A stretch of DNA of 64,000 bases, taken from positions 10,654,193-10,718,192 of the forward strand of contig NC_091012.1 of NCBI RefSeq assembly GCF_041146395.1, given 5' to 3'. The notes below the pieces were generated by a model. The model was not told the origin of the DNA. It saw only the letters and a list, made by a program, of their open reading frames with translations, and did no database searches. Source of the stretch: Eulemur rufifrons (taxonomy: Eukaryota; Chordata; Mammalia; Primates; Lemuridae). This document shows, in pieces, positions 24,100 to 39,450 of the stretch; the first letter of the stretch is position 1; every line of letters begins with the position of its first letter. The translations under genes and the position numbers were made by a program.

Positions 24100-24997
24100 A
24101 ACTGCTGGAAGCATTATATTAACAAAAGTGTCCACTTATATGCTAATAATGTTACAGGCTTTTTAAAAAGTGCTAATAGTATATAGACCTACTTTTAAAC
24201 ATCTGATTTGCCTTCCCTCAATTATTCTGAGCCTCATTTTAGACATTAGAGGCAAATGGAAACATGTAACTTACCAAAGAAAACCCTTTGTTTTCTAACA
24301 CACAACATCTGTGGATAACAGAAATACAGTAACAGAGTGAATTGTCTCTGTTCATTAATATTTCATTTAAAATATTTGGGAAATAGCTACCCTTAATATT
24401 ATCCTGTGCAGTATTATGCTGCACTGTTAACACTGCTTGTTTCGGGATAGCTATATCTGTCATTGATTTTGCACTTACATTTTCGCACTTACATTTACTA
24501 ACAAATTTTTCAATATTTATTGCAATAGCGACATTAAATGATTTTATTTGGTATAAAGCTCTTTCATTATTTACTTTTAGAGCTAAAATGGAAAACAGGA
24601 AGGTAAGTGATAGTGAACTAAATCAACTGAAATTCAAGGCCTAACAAATTAAAGTAAACAAAATTGTTATGTGACTTAATTTAAGCATGTGTACAAATAG
24701 ATATAACTTTCACAGGATGAAAGATTCTATGGGTAGAAGAGCAAATGACAGGGAAAATAAGTAATAATTAATATATTACAATAATCAACAGAAACCTGTC
24801 TTCTAACAGCATATTGCCTAGTATGTTGGCTCTCCTATTTTTGCTAAAAGCCAAAGAATTAAAACAAAGGGGAAAGTGCCCACACAGTACTGTTCTAAAG
24901 TAGAGAATTGTAGAGCCCCTGGGAACCTTTTAAAAATTGTCTTCAGACATAACAAATGATAAAATCTGTTGTTAAAAATATTTTTTTTCCTCCACAG
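24100..24997. other. Intronic DNA with a possible CCNYL exon remnant
   Basis: Mostly unassigned. At 24581-24602 a 22-base segment lies between a good acceptor (ttacttttag) and a perfect donor (AAG/GTAAGTG). Reading on from it gives ENRKVSDSELNQLKFK, which can be aligned with EKRK, S, LN and QL of CCNYL1 only by allowing gaps. This is where the missing exon 3 should lie, but the match is too weak to annotate as an exon. Confidence 0.3.
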
Positions 24998-25033
24998 TGT
25001 GACTTTAGTAATATATTACCACATAAATAACGG
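24998..25033 (+). pseudogene. CCNYL: CCNYL-like short exon (VTLxIYYHI block)
   Basis: The acceptor 'ttcctccacag' ends at 24997 and a donor GTGAAC starts at 25034. With the split cysteine codon before it, the frame reads VTLVIYYHINN. CCNYL1 has VTLAIYYHIKNR at the start of the cyclin region. Nine of eleven residues agree, and the exon keeps both splice sites. The segment is short, so the call depends on its order between the other pieces. Confidence 0.65.
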
Positions 25034-25294
25034 GTGAACTTTTTTAACCTGTCTTGTATTTCCAGCTAATTACTTTGCATGATATCAAGTTTAGTAGTAG
25101 GTCATAACTATAGACATAGGCTGTAGAGTGCTTACTAGAATACTGAAGCAAACCATTTGCAGCTTTTTTGGTCCTTAAGATTCTTTTAGCACTTAAATTA
25201 TTGAGGATCACAAAGAGTATTTTTTCATGTCAATTATATTGGTATTAACTGTATTAGAAATTAAAATTGAGAATTAAAAAAAATATGCTTAGTT

Positions 25295-25475
25295 TAGTTT
25301 TCTCAACCTTGGGATTCTTGATATTTTGAGCTAGATAATTCTTTGTTGTGGAATGTGTCCTGTGCATTTTAGAATGTTTAGAAGCACCACTAGGGGCCAG
25401 CAGTAACTTCCCCCAGGTTATGACAACAAAAAATGTCCCCGGGGGACAAAATCACCCATGACTGACAACCACATT
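25295..25475 (-). repeat. MER5-type hAT-Charlie element
   Basis: 'tctcaaccttgggattcttg', 'ggaatgtgtcctgtgcattt', 'gtccccgggggacaaaatca' and a terminal 'ctgacaaccac'. This is the antisense course of a MER5-like element with diverged terminal inverted repeats. Confidence 0.65.
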
Positions 25476-25477
25476 GT

Positions 25478-27940
25478 TAACATAAATAATATTTTTCACA
25501 AAAATAACTTTTCTTCTGCAACAAAAAAATTGGTTAAAAGTGTGTTTTATTTACATTTTTGCAAATCTCTAGTGTCTGGCTTACTAGAAGACAGCTGGAT
25601 TCTCATTCCTATCGTTGCAATTTGTTTTGAAGAGACAATAAGATGATGACCTAGTCTCATGCAAATATATAGTTGGCAAAAAGGTGTATTTTTAAAGCTT
25701 TCAGATAATTGTGGGTTTTTTTTCTTAATAGTATAACAGAACTCCACATGTCTTAGTTCCTTAGTTACAATGGAGTTTTACATATCAATGCATTTGTGAC
25801 ATGAATACTCATTAATCTATATTGCATAATAAATGAATATTTTCCTCTCAGTTGGAGGAAAGATTTGCTTTTGTTATTATTGGCACCAATCTTATAAAAA
25901 CATTAAGTATTGAAAAGCAGTCAGGTTCACAGTAGAAGGTATAAGTTTTCCTTCTACTGTAATCTTAGTAGTATTTTTTGCTTAAAAGTTTGAGTTTTAT
26001 TATTGGCAACAAATGCTTATTATTTTCCTTGAAGTGTAAGTCTCACCTTGTTCATTTCTGAGAATAAAAGTCAGTTGTACTTTCAAACAAAATGGTGTTC
26101 TCTGAAAAAAGTGGCTTGTTCAGCTCAGAATTTAATCTCAAGCATGTTTGCTTAACACAGCCATGCTGCAGCATGCAGTAGTGCTTTAAGTGAACATTTC
26201 ACTTATTCTGAATATTAAAAAGGTCAAGATTTAATAACACCATTAAGTTTTACTAATTCATAAAGGACATTCTTAAATAAAACGGGCTTTTCTTTTCTGC
26301 AAGGCGGAGTGAAGAATAGAATGACTAGTGTAACTTGGTACCACTGCCTTGATTTATGTTGAGAAATCAACAGTTTTACCCATGTATACTTTTATACAGT
26401 CATTGCAAATGTCAGTGACTAAGCAGGCAATGTCTTGTCATTCTTATAAGAACAGTTTTGACCTTATGGGCCTCCTGGAAAAGGGTTTTAGGGGATCTCC
26501 AGAGGTTGGCACACCACAATCAGAGAATCACTGGTTTAAGTGAGTGCTTTAAAATAATGCTCATATGTTAGTTTTATGAACTTTTAAAGTTCATCAAAGA
26601 CGGTTCTCTTAAAATAAAAGAAGCATTTGAGTTTTTAACTCAGACTACTTAAAAGAAGCAAGAAATCCATGATAAGAAGATAATAGAACTAAAGTGAGGA
26701 AAAACCTGGGATATCTGAATCTCATATTCAGATTCAATAAAGTTCTAAAGACTTTATTGCCCAACACCACTGCTTTGTAAAATGCTCTTGGTGTTCCAGT
26801 GCAAGGTTAGAGAGGTGAAAATATATTTGGTTTATTACCATTACCTGTCAGGGAGAGTCAATACTTAAGGGCAACTCTGGCAGGTCACTGTAGAAGACTC
26901 CAGAGAACAGGACTTGTGCTGAGTAAAAAGAGGTCAGGAACCCTCTGGAGACCAGAAGCCAGGAGGAGAATTTGCAAAGCTGTTTGCTTTGTTGAACGTT
27001 AGGCATCTCCCTCCACTCCCCCTCACTCCCAGCAGATATTTTACTAAGATAGTAACAATTCCTGGATTAACTTGTAAGTGAACATTCTTATTTTATAGAG
27101 ATGCAAATAGATATTTTTCATGAGAAGTCACAGCCACTCACAGTATTACTTTTTTGAGGCTATATGTTTCTCTCCTAGAGTTGTGTGTTTATACCATACT
27201 AAAATCAAAATCATCATTCTTTAAGTCTTCTTCCCCAACTCATGCGGTACATAATCATCTTATAAAAGGAGTGATGTAAAAAGGATATGCTAGAGTAAGA
27301 ACTGACTTGTAGGTTCATTTAATTATTGAGCCAAGTGAGTAAATGTACCATCCAAATTCAAGAAAATGTATCTTTTTAAAAGATAATTTTCAATATCATC
27401 AAACAATATAAATATTTATCACTAGTCCTGACATGAATTACGTCTATAAAAAGAGTTAGAAAATAATTTATCTATTAAAATGAAGAAAACTAAAAATTCA
27501 CTTCCTCAAGCACATAGTGGCCACTTTTGTGTGCTCAGTAGACACATGTGCCTAGTGACAATTGTACTGGACAGTGCAGACTTAGAGCCTGGTGTTTACA
27601 GGAAACTAAAAATGTTTTTTTGAAAGTTTATTGCAGATAAGCATGACATATGATCAATATAAGACTTTGAGCCTAAAAATAGCTTAAATTTCCATAGGTT
27701 TTGTCAGGAGGAAGTAGAAAGGAACATAAAAATTTTCTGAGCATGCTCAGTGCCAATTTCTTGGGCATGTCTAATGCCAGTTTCCAATGAATGGTGATGA
27801 GCATTGAATCATTATAGTATTTAAGTTCTCAGTGTTTATATTTAAAAGCCTAAAAGACATGTCACCCAACCGAAATCATTCTAAGGGATACAAGGGCAGA
27901 AATGTGAAAACTGATGTCTTAAGAGTACTTAAATTTTTTC
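25478..27940. other. AT-rich intronic DNA, nothing recognised
   Basis: No assigned repeat or gene. Small frames only. Confidence 0.35.
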
Positions 27941-27945
27941 TTCAG

Positions 27946-28165
27946 TAGATACTTTTTTGCATCTTTTCTTCTTTCTGTGAGGAAATGTTCTGGAGGAATA
28001 CTTCAAGGATGATCCTGAACACAAACTTATTTACACATATGTTCATATTTTTTCAGTGACATAAAGCTAACAGCTCCAGGTGCATCGATAGCTTTTGTAA
28101 GATCTTTCTTATTTATAAAGCATCTTTAGAAATAAATGTAGATTCCTGAAATTAACATCTGAATT
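27946..28165 (+). pseudogene. CCNYL: CCNYL-like cyclin-box exon, frameshifted
   Basis: The frame reads EEYFKDDPEHKLIYTYV at 27993-28043, against EEYFKHDPEHKFIYRFV in CCNYL1 (13 of 17 agree). After a one-base deletion in the T run near 28050 it continues with S..KLTA..A, matching the cyclin-box SAAQLTAECA segment. Weaker similarity (R...Y, then EINVDS against EIDICP) runs to about 28165. The upstream boundary is probably 'ttttttcttcag' ending at 27945, with similarity decayed there. The donor is lost. Confidence 0.72.
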
Positions 28166-28273
28166 TTAAGAAAAAAATCTACCAAAGGAAAGTAAATACA
28201 TGCATATGAGTTTAATAATCATTATGGTTTAAGGTGTTGCCATTGTTTTTCTCATCACAAAACAATTGCTATT

Positions 28274-28666
28274 AAGTACAGCAAGATAAATACCATGGAG
28301 TATTACTCAGCTATAAGAAATAATGGTGATATAAAATCCCTTTTGTTCTCCTGGAGAGAGTTGGAACCCATTCTATGTAGTGAAGTATCCCAAGAATGGA
28401 AAAATATTCACCACATGTACTCACCAGCAAATTGGTTTCCCTGATCATCACCTAAGTGCACATTTGGGAAAAACACCAATTGGGTATCTGACAGAGGTGG
28501 GGGGGAGAGGGGATGGGTGTATGCCTACATGATGAGTGCGATGTGCACTGTCTGGGGAATGGACACACTTGAAGCTCTGACTCAGGGGGATGAGGGGGCA
28601 AGGGCAATATATATAACCTGAGCTTTTGTACCCCCATAATAAGCTGAAATAAAAAGTACAGCAAGA
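28274..28666 (+). mobile_element. L1 3' end with 13-bp target duplication
   Basis: L1 28287-28653 starts at 'taccatggagtattactcag', the end of ORF2, and runs through the 3' UTR to 'cccataataagctgaaataa'. The duplication aagtacagcaaga is at 28274-28286 and 28654-28666. The exact duplication and short tail mark a fairly young insertion. Confidence 0.93.
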
Positions 28667-28714
28667 GAGATTTCTGGATTCTCCCCCAACAACACATTGC
28701 CCAAATGAACCTGC

Positions 28715-28742
28715 AGTGCACACACACACACGCACACACAGC
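28715..28742. repeat. CA microsatellite
   Basis: Short run of (CA) repeats with one G interruption. Confidence 0.8.
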
Positions 28743-28744
28743 AT

Positions 28745-29735
28745 GCTGCGGGGATGGCGAGCAGTAATAAAACCATCTGCTCCATAGGCAGAGACTGAGT
28801 ACAGTGTAGGTTTAAGCTGAGTCACAGACTATATTCCCCAGGCTATTCAGATGTGTGTTGTGACTGAGAACTCCTTCCTTAAAATCTTTGTTCCTTGGAT
28901 CATGGGTGTTAATCTTTTCCTGATGACTTCTTGTGCCTGCTCAGGAAGTTGCCAAGGAATATGGTACAAGTAAAACTTGGACAAAGACTTTGCTAGTTAG
29001 CTTGCTAAACTATAGCTGTGTCCTGACAGTTGCATCATTTATGCAGAATTCCTGTGTTAAGTCTTCATCATTTGGAATAACAAATCCTATTCAAGTACTT
29101 GGGATTGTTTTTCTCCTCCCCACAGCAAACCTGTAAAGAGAAGTCAAACTGCATGACCCGGAGGGACAGAATACTTAGGTCAGTGCCTACTCCTGTAGCA
29201 TCCAGCAAGGGTTTAGGAGAGGAGGCTTCTGCTGTGCACTTGAATAGAAACCCCTCAGTGGGCACTGGATCAGACACAGGCCTGTCCGTGAAGCTGCAAG
29301 CCATTTGGGGACACTTAGCACCTGCTGGAGAGAAGCATGGGTGGTGCTTCCACATGCAGAGAGATAAGCGATGCAGGAGGGAGAGCTGGGTTGGGAGAAG
29401 GAGAAGTTCATTGCAAACAGGGGAAGCTTGATGTGCCTATGAAATAGCAGAGGGGCCCTGTGTAGTCATCATTTAGATATATGAGACTGGAGCAGGAGGA
29501 ATCTGAGCTAGCGGTAAGGAATGAAGAGTAAGAGTAGCTGTTCACATTTAGAGAAAGTCTATAGAATAAAAGTAGACAGAGAATAGATCTCTAAGGATCA
29601 TGATAATTTAAGGGACAAGTCCCCAGAAGGGCAGCTAGAGTGGGAGGAGGAAAACTAGGAAAGAGTGATAAAAGGAGACAAGATAAGAGAGGCTATGGTC
29701 ATAATGCTAATGCTGCCAAGAAGTTGCTAAGTGAT
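28745..29735. other. Unique sequence, nothing recognised
   Basis: Overlapping frames at 29068-29431 occur on both strands and look like chance open frames. Confidence 0.35.
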
Positions 29736-29739
29736 GGGG

Positions 29740-30640
29740 TAAAGGAGAGCACAGGTGGAACAAAGTTTTTGCCTTTATGAGCAGACGATCTATTGAGGAA
29801 GACATTAAGTATTTTTTCAGGTATACAAATATCCCAGGTGGTGGGAAATACCAAGAAGACAAAGCAGGGAATGAGATACAGTGATTGGAGGTGCTCACTA
29901 TTTTGGGTAGAATCATCAGAAAGAGCCTCTCCCGAGAGGCCACAATTGAGCAGTGACCTGACCAAAGTGAGGAAGGTAAGGAGCTCCGGCATTACACTCA
30001 ATGGAATAAGTGCCAAGAGTCTGAGACAGGAATGTGTTTCATGTGTGTTCAAAGAACAAACAGCAAGGTGGCCAGTGGGGTCTGAGTGAGGAATCAGGGA
30101 AATAAGGAGGAAAGGAGGTCACATTGGCAATGCTGTAGCTCAGTGGTCCCCAAACTTTTTGGCACCAGGGACCATTTTCATGGAAGACCATTTTTCCATG
30201 GACTGTGGGGGTGGGGCCATGATGGTATTGGGATGATTCAAATGCATTACATTTATTGTGTACTTTATTTCTATTATTATTACATTGTAATATATAATGA
30301 AATAATTATACAATTCACTATAGGTTGGGAACTCCTGCCGTAGCTCACAGGGCCTTGTGGCTTTCAGGGCATGGGAAGAAGTTCGGTTTTCATTCCAGTT
30401 TGATGGGTAAATTTTGGTAGATCTTGAGCAGGGGAGTGCAGTGCCTTAATTGAAGAGGTTATGCTGACTGCTCAGGGGAGAGTAGACCATAGTTGGGAGT
30501 CAGAATGTAGGCAGAGAAGAGGGTTAGGAAGAAACTCTGGTGATAAAACTGAGCAGTGACAAATGGTGGCTCAGAATGAAAAGTGGACAGACTCCTGATG
30601 GAGGAATTGCTCACAGGTTGGAGCAGGGTAACTCATGTAG
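29740..30640 (+). repeat. LINE L2, interrupted by a hAT element
   Basis: Plus-strand L2 course: 'gagcctctcccgagaggcca', 'gagcagtgacctgaccaaag', 'agtctgagacaggaatgtgt', 'cagcaaggtggccagtgggg'. After the insertion at 30141-30337 it continues with 'cagggccttgtggctttcag' and 'ttgagcaggggagtgcagtg'. Diverged, several hundred bp. Confidence 0.75.
30133..30345. mobile_element. Nonautonomous hAT DNA transposon with 8-bp target duplication
   Basis: Element 30141-30337 starts 'cagtggtccccaaacttttt' and ends 'gttgggaactcctg', giving imperfect terminal inverted repeats. It is flanked by ctgtagct (30133-30140) and ccgtagct (30338-30345), the 8-bp duplication expected of hAT elements with one mismatch. 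Internal sequence is AT-rich and noncoding. It sits inside the L2. Confidence 0.88.
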
Positions 30641-30644
30641 GTAT

Positions 30645-31080
30645 TTGCCCCAGCAACTAGTCAATGGCAATGCCCTTTCCATTATTAGGGCAGACTTGGG
30701 AAGTTGTGTGTTTGGAAAAAGAGCTCTGCTTTAGAAGTGTGAAGACACGAGGGACCTTGGCAGGAGGAGTCTCAGAAGAGTGACGGTGACAGGGGGCAGA
30801 TGGAGTGGGTTAAGAAGAGACAGGAGATGAGAAGCTGGCACCAGATCATGATTCTGTGAGCAAACGAGCGGAAACATCTCAGGAGTTGTGGGGAATGGGA
30901 TGGGAACAAAGGGCTCACATTCATCTTGGGGAAAATCTCTGGCAGAGAGGGGGAAAGTCTTCAAAGAGAGGTAATTGTTGGAACAGTGATCTGCAGAAGT
31001 GGGATGGGATTGACTGCACTGATAGGAGAGTTAGCTTCAGTGGAAAAAAATACATCTCTGGGCTGTTTTCAACATGATCA
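30645..31080. other. Unassigned, possibly the 3' continuation of the L2
   Basis: Purine-rich sequence with 'ggcaggaggagtctcagaag'-like text. Nothing firmly recognised. Confidence 0.3.
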
Positions 31081-31084
31081 TGAT

Positions 31085-31388
31085 GAATGACCTTTTTCGT
31101 GTGTTGAATTCAATTTGCTAATATTTTGTTGAGAATTTTGGCACCTATGTTTATCAGAGACATTGGCCTGTCATTGTTCTTGTTTTGTCTATGTCTAATT
31201 TTGGTATAAGGTAATACTGGCCTCATAGGATGAGTTGGAAAGTATTCTTCTTCCTTGATTTTTTGAAATAGTTACAGTAGGATAGTATTAATCTTTAAAA
31301 ATCTTTTGTAGAATTCCACAGTGAAGCCATCATGTTCTGGGCTTTCCTTTGATGGAAGATTTTTTATCACTGCTTCTACAAGTATATT
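31085..31388 (-). mobile_element. Older L1 ORF2 fragment, minus strand
   Basis: Antisense reverse transcriptase region: 'ttgctaatattttgttgaga', 'ggcctgtcattgttcttgtt' and 'agccatcatgttctgggctt'. It carries many substitutions. Confidence 0.8.
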
Positions 31389-31599
31389 AAATACTTGTTA
31401 AACAGACATTAAAATATATTTAATATATTATCAAAAATACACGTATACTTTAATATATTAAATACATTTATTTAATCAATATAAAACATAAATATATATT
31501 TTTATTGCACCCTTGAACAATCCAATCTTTTTGAATGTACATGGATATTTTATCAAAATTGAGCATATGATGAATGGGAGAGTAAGCCTTAAATAATTC

Positions 31600-32235
31600 C
31601 AAATGATTTAAATTGATTAGAGTGTACTTTCTTTACCTTAATATAATTTACCTAGAAAATCAGTTACAAAAATACTAGAAATGCCAAATTTCTTTGAACT
31701 TAAGCAATTCTTTTAAAGCTGTTAATATATTACAGACAATATCATAATTTAAATAAGAAAATATGTGCATCAAATAGTTCAAGAAACTCCAAGAGAATAA
31801 ACACATATTCATACCAACGTACATGATCATCAAATTGTTGAAAGTCAGAATTTTGAAAGCAGCTAGACAGAAGAGAATCATCCTATACAAATTATTCTCA
31901 ATAATATTAACAGAATATTTCTCATCAGAAACAAGGTCTGAAGGGAGTGAATATCATTTGTAAAGTGCTGAAAGAAAAAAATATATATCAATATAGAATT
32001 TTATATCCAACAAAGCTATCCTTTTTCATAAACGAAAAAAGCTATTGAGATATTCAAAGATGGATAAAACTTAGGAGGTTCTTTGCTAGTAGACCTGCCC
32101 TACAAGGAATGCTGAAGGGAGTCCTCTGGCCAGAAATGAAAGGACACTAGACAGAAACTCAAAATAATATGATGAACAGAGAAATAAACTACAAAGGTAA
32201 ATAGAATAGCCTATACTATTGTATTTTCGGCTTAT
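31600..32235 (+). mobile_element. Old L1M 3' end region, plus strand
   Basis: 'tatagaattttatatccaac' and 'tagacctgccctacaaggaa', followed by 'gaaatgaaaggacactagac', are typical of the end of ORF2 and the 3' UTR of old mammalian L1M. The AT-rich part before about 31900 is assigned less surely. Confidence 0.7.
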
Positions 32236-32237
32236 AA

Positions 32238-32776
32238 CTAGTCTTTTGTTTCATTTCCTATATGATTTAAAAGACAAACATGAATATTTATAAATTCATG
32301 TTAATAGGCACACCGTGAATGACAATGTCACTTGTGCAACAATAAGCTAAGGTGGATCTGTAAGAAGCAGAGCTTTTGCATGCTACCAATGCCAAGTTGG
32401 TATCTAATCAACCTAGATTTTTTAAATCACATTTTGTCTTTATGTAACTAATAAACATTCCTAAAATTGCCTAGATTTACCATTCTGAGCCATTTCATTC
32501 CACCAGGAAGATACAGGTATTTTTTTCCTCTCTTTAAAAAAGTTAAATACCAAAATTACTACATTTAAATAAATAACATTATGATAATGACACCAAAAAT
32601 TCAAAATAACGCTAACATCCTCTTTCTATTTGCACTGATGCTCTGTCCTAACCCCTAGAGCACTGTGGAAAGGAGAATGGTTTTTTCCTAGGAAGTCTGG
32701 GCTGAGGCTGGGGGTGGGGGGAGGTTGGAACTTCTCATTCTCTCACTTGTTTCCTTTCCTCTCCTTTTCAATTTTC
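32238..32776. other. Intronic AT-rich DNA
   Basis: Nothing recognised before the last CCNYL-like piece. Confidence 0.35.
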
Positions 32777-32915
32777 GTAGGAGATAAGTCAGCCTTAGTT
32801 TGGAATTCAGTTCTGAAAGGTCAGGGAAGTCTCTTACTGCAAATCAGAAAACAACCTAAGTGTTTCCAGTGCTTAATCACAGGGTGCTTGCTTAGACTCT
32901 AGAATTAACATTCAG
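32777..32915 (+). pseudogene. CCNYL: CCNYL-like exon remnant (VWDDQAVWN region)
   Basis: Reads VGDKSALVWN, against VWDDQAVWN in the family. About 22 inserted bases follow, then TACTGC-AAATC lines up with the YCQI codons. The end ('agactctagaattaacatt') resembles the codons of ELLQFNI. It needs several indels, so it is weaker than the other exons, but it lies in the right order and strand. The next exon of the family was not found downstream. Confidence 0.45.
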
Positions 32916-32917
32916 CT

Positions 32918-33581
32918 CCCGCTCCATTGGCATGGCTGCTCCCGCCTGGAGTGGGGACAAGTGCAATAAAACTGACAAGACAGCTGGTCAGATGATGCCT
33001 TGAGCTGGAGACTTAACCTGCAATAACACACTATGGAGAAATCTGTGATCTTTGTTTGAAAATGCTTGTGATAGGAGACTGTGTCTTTCCCCCTAAATGT
33101 AGTGGTAATGGCTCTGTTGTTTTAAATACACAATACTTAGGAGACTGGTTTTACTTAGAATGGAAAATTTTCCAGGGACAAAGTTAACACAAAGAAACAA
33201 ACAACAAAAACCAGCAAGAAAAAGAACAGTTAAGTGCAGCTCGGATGAGACCGGGCAGTTCTTTCCCAGCACCAGCTTGTCCCTGAATTCTCACGGTCAC
33301 ATGCAGCCTCAGCATTAGTCTTCTGTCCTACGCACTGAAATGGAGGTGGATTAAATTCACCAAGCAACTGTTCTAACATGGAAAATCTGCAAGTGTCATA
33401 AACTAGCTCCACCTGAACAAGATAAAGAAATCATTCCATAGGCTGAAAATACAAAAACACAAAACTACTTTGTTTCTTTTCCCCAAATGAAATCCACAGG
33501 AAAGGTCCTGTATGATTTACAAAATTTCCAGAGTAGAAATGTAGTGATGTGAAATGTCACAGACCTCATTATTGTGTAAAG
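32918..33581. other. Unassigned sequence
   Basis: Nothing recognised before the young Alu. Confidence 0.35.
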
Positions 33582-36680
<3,099 letters not shown>

Positions 36681-38787
36681 GGAGCCAGAGCAGAGGCCTC
36701 TGGTTTGCCAGGGAGCCAGCCAAATAGCAGTGGCTAGTGGCCTCAATCTCGATTTAATAAATTTATAATGTTAAATTCAAGCACATATAAACCACTAAGA
36801 AGTTTCAACAGAATACAAATAAAAGCCAATGAGAAGGAAATCAAAATAGTACCCTACAAAACTTTATTGAATGCAAAGAAGGAATTGGTGGAGGGAATAA
36901 AGAAAAAAAAAATGTAAGAGGTACACAGGAAACAAATAGTAAAATAGCATAGATAAGTTCTTCCTTGTCAGTAATTAATTAAGTGTAAACGTATGAAAGT
37001 CTACAATGAAAGGAAGCAACTGGAGGAATACATTTTAAACAACAAGCAACAAAATGATCCAAGTATGTGTTATCTACAAAAGCTATATTTTATATTCAAA
37101 GATATATATGTATATATGTTGAAAGTGAAAGGATTGAAAAACATATTCCATACAACATTAGGTGTCTATGTTATTATCAGACAAAATAAACTCTAAGCCA
37201 AAACCTTTTATAAAAGTTACAGGCCATTATTTATTGAAAAAACAATTGATTCATCAAAAAGATACAATTACAAACTTTTATGCACCAACAGAACGCCAAA
37301 ATATATGAGACAAGTATTGTCAAAATAGAGAGGAGAAATCATTCTACAATACAGGTTGGAAATTTTAATACTCCATTTTCTTTAATGGATAGATGATCTG
37401 GACAGAAGATCAGTAAGGAAAGGAATATTTGAAAAATGCTATAAACCAGCCAAATAGAGCAGACATAATGAAATTCCTCCACAGAGCATAAGGCACATTT
37501 CTATCAAGCCCTGTTGGAAAATTCTCCAGGTTAGACCACATAGTAGAGCAGAAAACAAGTGAAAATAAATGTAAAACTTTTTATAACCAAAGTTATAAAA
37601 AGTATCTTCTCTGATCACAATAGAATGAAGCCAGACATCAAAAATAGAAGGAAAAATGCAAACTTCGTAAATAGGAAATTAAACAGCACAGTCATAAGCA
37701 ATCAATGAAACAAAGAAGATAATACAAAAGAAATTGGAAAATACTGAGAGGGACATAAAAATGAAAACACAATATAACAGAACATAGATTCAGTGAATGC
37801 AGTGCTTAGAGGGATGGTTAAAGCAGTGAATGCCTATATGAAACAAGAAGAAATGTCTCGAATAACCCTATGTTACAATAGAAGGACTTAGAAAAATAAA
37901 GGCAAATGAAACTCAAGCCTAATAGAACAAAGGACTAATAAATATTACAGTGAAGACAAATAAAATAGAGAGGAGAAAAACATTAGAGAAAATGAACAAA
38001 AAAAAAAAAAAAGAAAATGAACAAAACTAAAAGTTACTTCTCCGATAGGATTAACAAAATTGATATATATGTAGGTACACTGACCAAGGAAATAGAAGAG
38101 AAGATATGAATATTTACAATCATAAATGAAAGTGGAGACACTAATAAAATACAGAATAAATAAATATTCTGTAATAAAATACAGAAATAAAATGGATTAT
38201 AGAAGAATGTTATCAGCCGTTGCACAAAGAGATAACCTGAATGAAATGAACACACTTCTACAAACACATACATTACTGAAAGTGACTGATGAGGAAACAG
38301 AAAATAGGAACAAATCTATAAAATATAAAGAGGCTGAATCAGAAAATAAAATCAATCAAACATATTAAAGCAACTCCCAACAAAGAAAAACTCAGTACCA
38401 GATGGCTTTCCTGGTTAAGTCTACCAAACATTTCAGATTTTTAAAAAATCCTCCTCAGACTCTTACAAAAAATGGAAGAGGTAAGGTCACTTCCAAATAT
38501 ATTCTGTGGAGCCAGAATTACCCTGATCTGAAATACAGATAAAGACACCAAAAGAAAATTAGAGATCAATATTCCTTATGGTCATAGATGCAAAAGAGCC
38601 TGAACAAAATACTAGCTAATTGAATCAAACAGTATATTTAAAAGATAATATACCAAAAGCAAGTGGAATTATTTCAGGAATGCAAGATTAATTCAATATA
38701 AGAAAATCAATTAATTTAATAATAGAATTGAGGGGGAAAACACACACAGCAAATCAGCAAATGCAGAAAAAGCATTTAAATAACAAC

Positions 38788-38962
38788 AAAATCTCTTAGC
38801 CAGTGTGGTTGCACATACCTGTAGTCCCTGCTACTGAGGTGGCTGAGGAAGGAGGATTATTTGGGTCTAGAGGAGTTGAAGGCTGCTGTGCTCTCTACGT
38901 TGTGCCTGTGAAGCCACTGCACTTTAGCCGGGGCAACATAGTGAGAACTTCTCTCTAAAAAT
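38788..38962 (+). repeat. Old Alu arm inserted in L1
   Basis: 'ccagtgtggttgcacatacc', 'ggtggctgaggaaggaggat' and 'ccactgcactttagccgggg'. A right-arm monomer, diverged. Confidence 0.75.
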
Positions 38963-39087
38963 TAAGAAAAAAACAAACTTTTTTTTTCTATTGACACCTG
39001 GCCAATCTACTTTGAATCCATTCTGTTATATGAAGAGGTGTGTGTATGTGCATGTGTGTGTATACATACACATTTATGATTATTATT

Positions 39088-39450
39088 ATTTCTGCATATT
39101 GTGGGGGGTAGAAAAGTTTAGGTTACATATATTGCCCTTGCCCGCCCCTCCCCCCGAGTCAGAGCTTCAAACGTGTCTATCCCCTAGACAGTGAGCATCG
39201 CACTCAATAGGTAAGTATACACCCATCCCCTTCCTACCCACATCTGCTCGACACCCGATCAATGTTATTCCTTAATGTGCTCTTAGGTGATGATCAGTGA
39301 AACCAATTTGCTGGTGAGTACATGTGGTGCTTATTTTTCCATTCTTGGGATACTTCACTTAGTAGAATGGGTTCCAACTCTATTCAGGAAAATACAAGAG
39401 GTTCTATATCACCATTGTTTCTTATCGCTGAGTAGTACTCCATGGTATAC
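39088..39450 (-). mobile_element. L1 3' end inserted in the old L1
   Basis: Strepsirrhine-type 3' UTR in minus orientation from 'ctgcatattgtggggggtag' to the ORF2 end ('gagtagtactccatggtata'). It breaks the plus-strand L1 reading at this point. Confidence 0.87.

Noticed and set aside
26160..26200. Hairpin-like gctgcagcatgcagtagtgc, considered as a microRNA or regulatory hairpin
   Set aside because: Short palindromic stretch without a 22-base duplex arm pair or conservation evidence.
29068..29431. Three overlapping 74-110 codon frames
   Set aside because: No recognisable protein; both strands open together, as expected by chance in GC-richer DNA.
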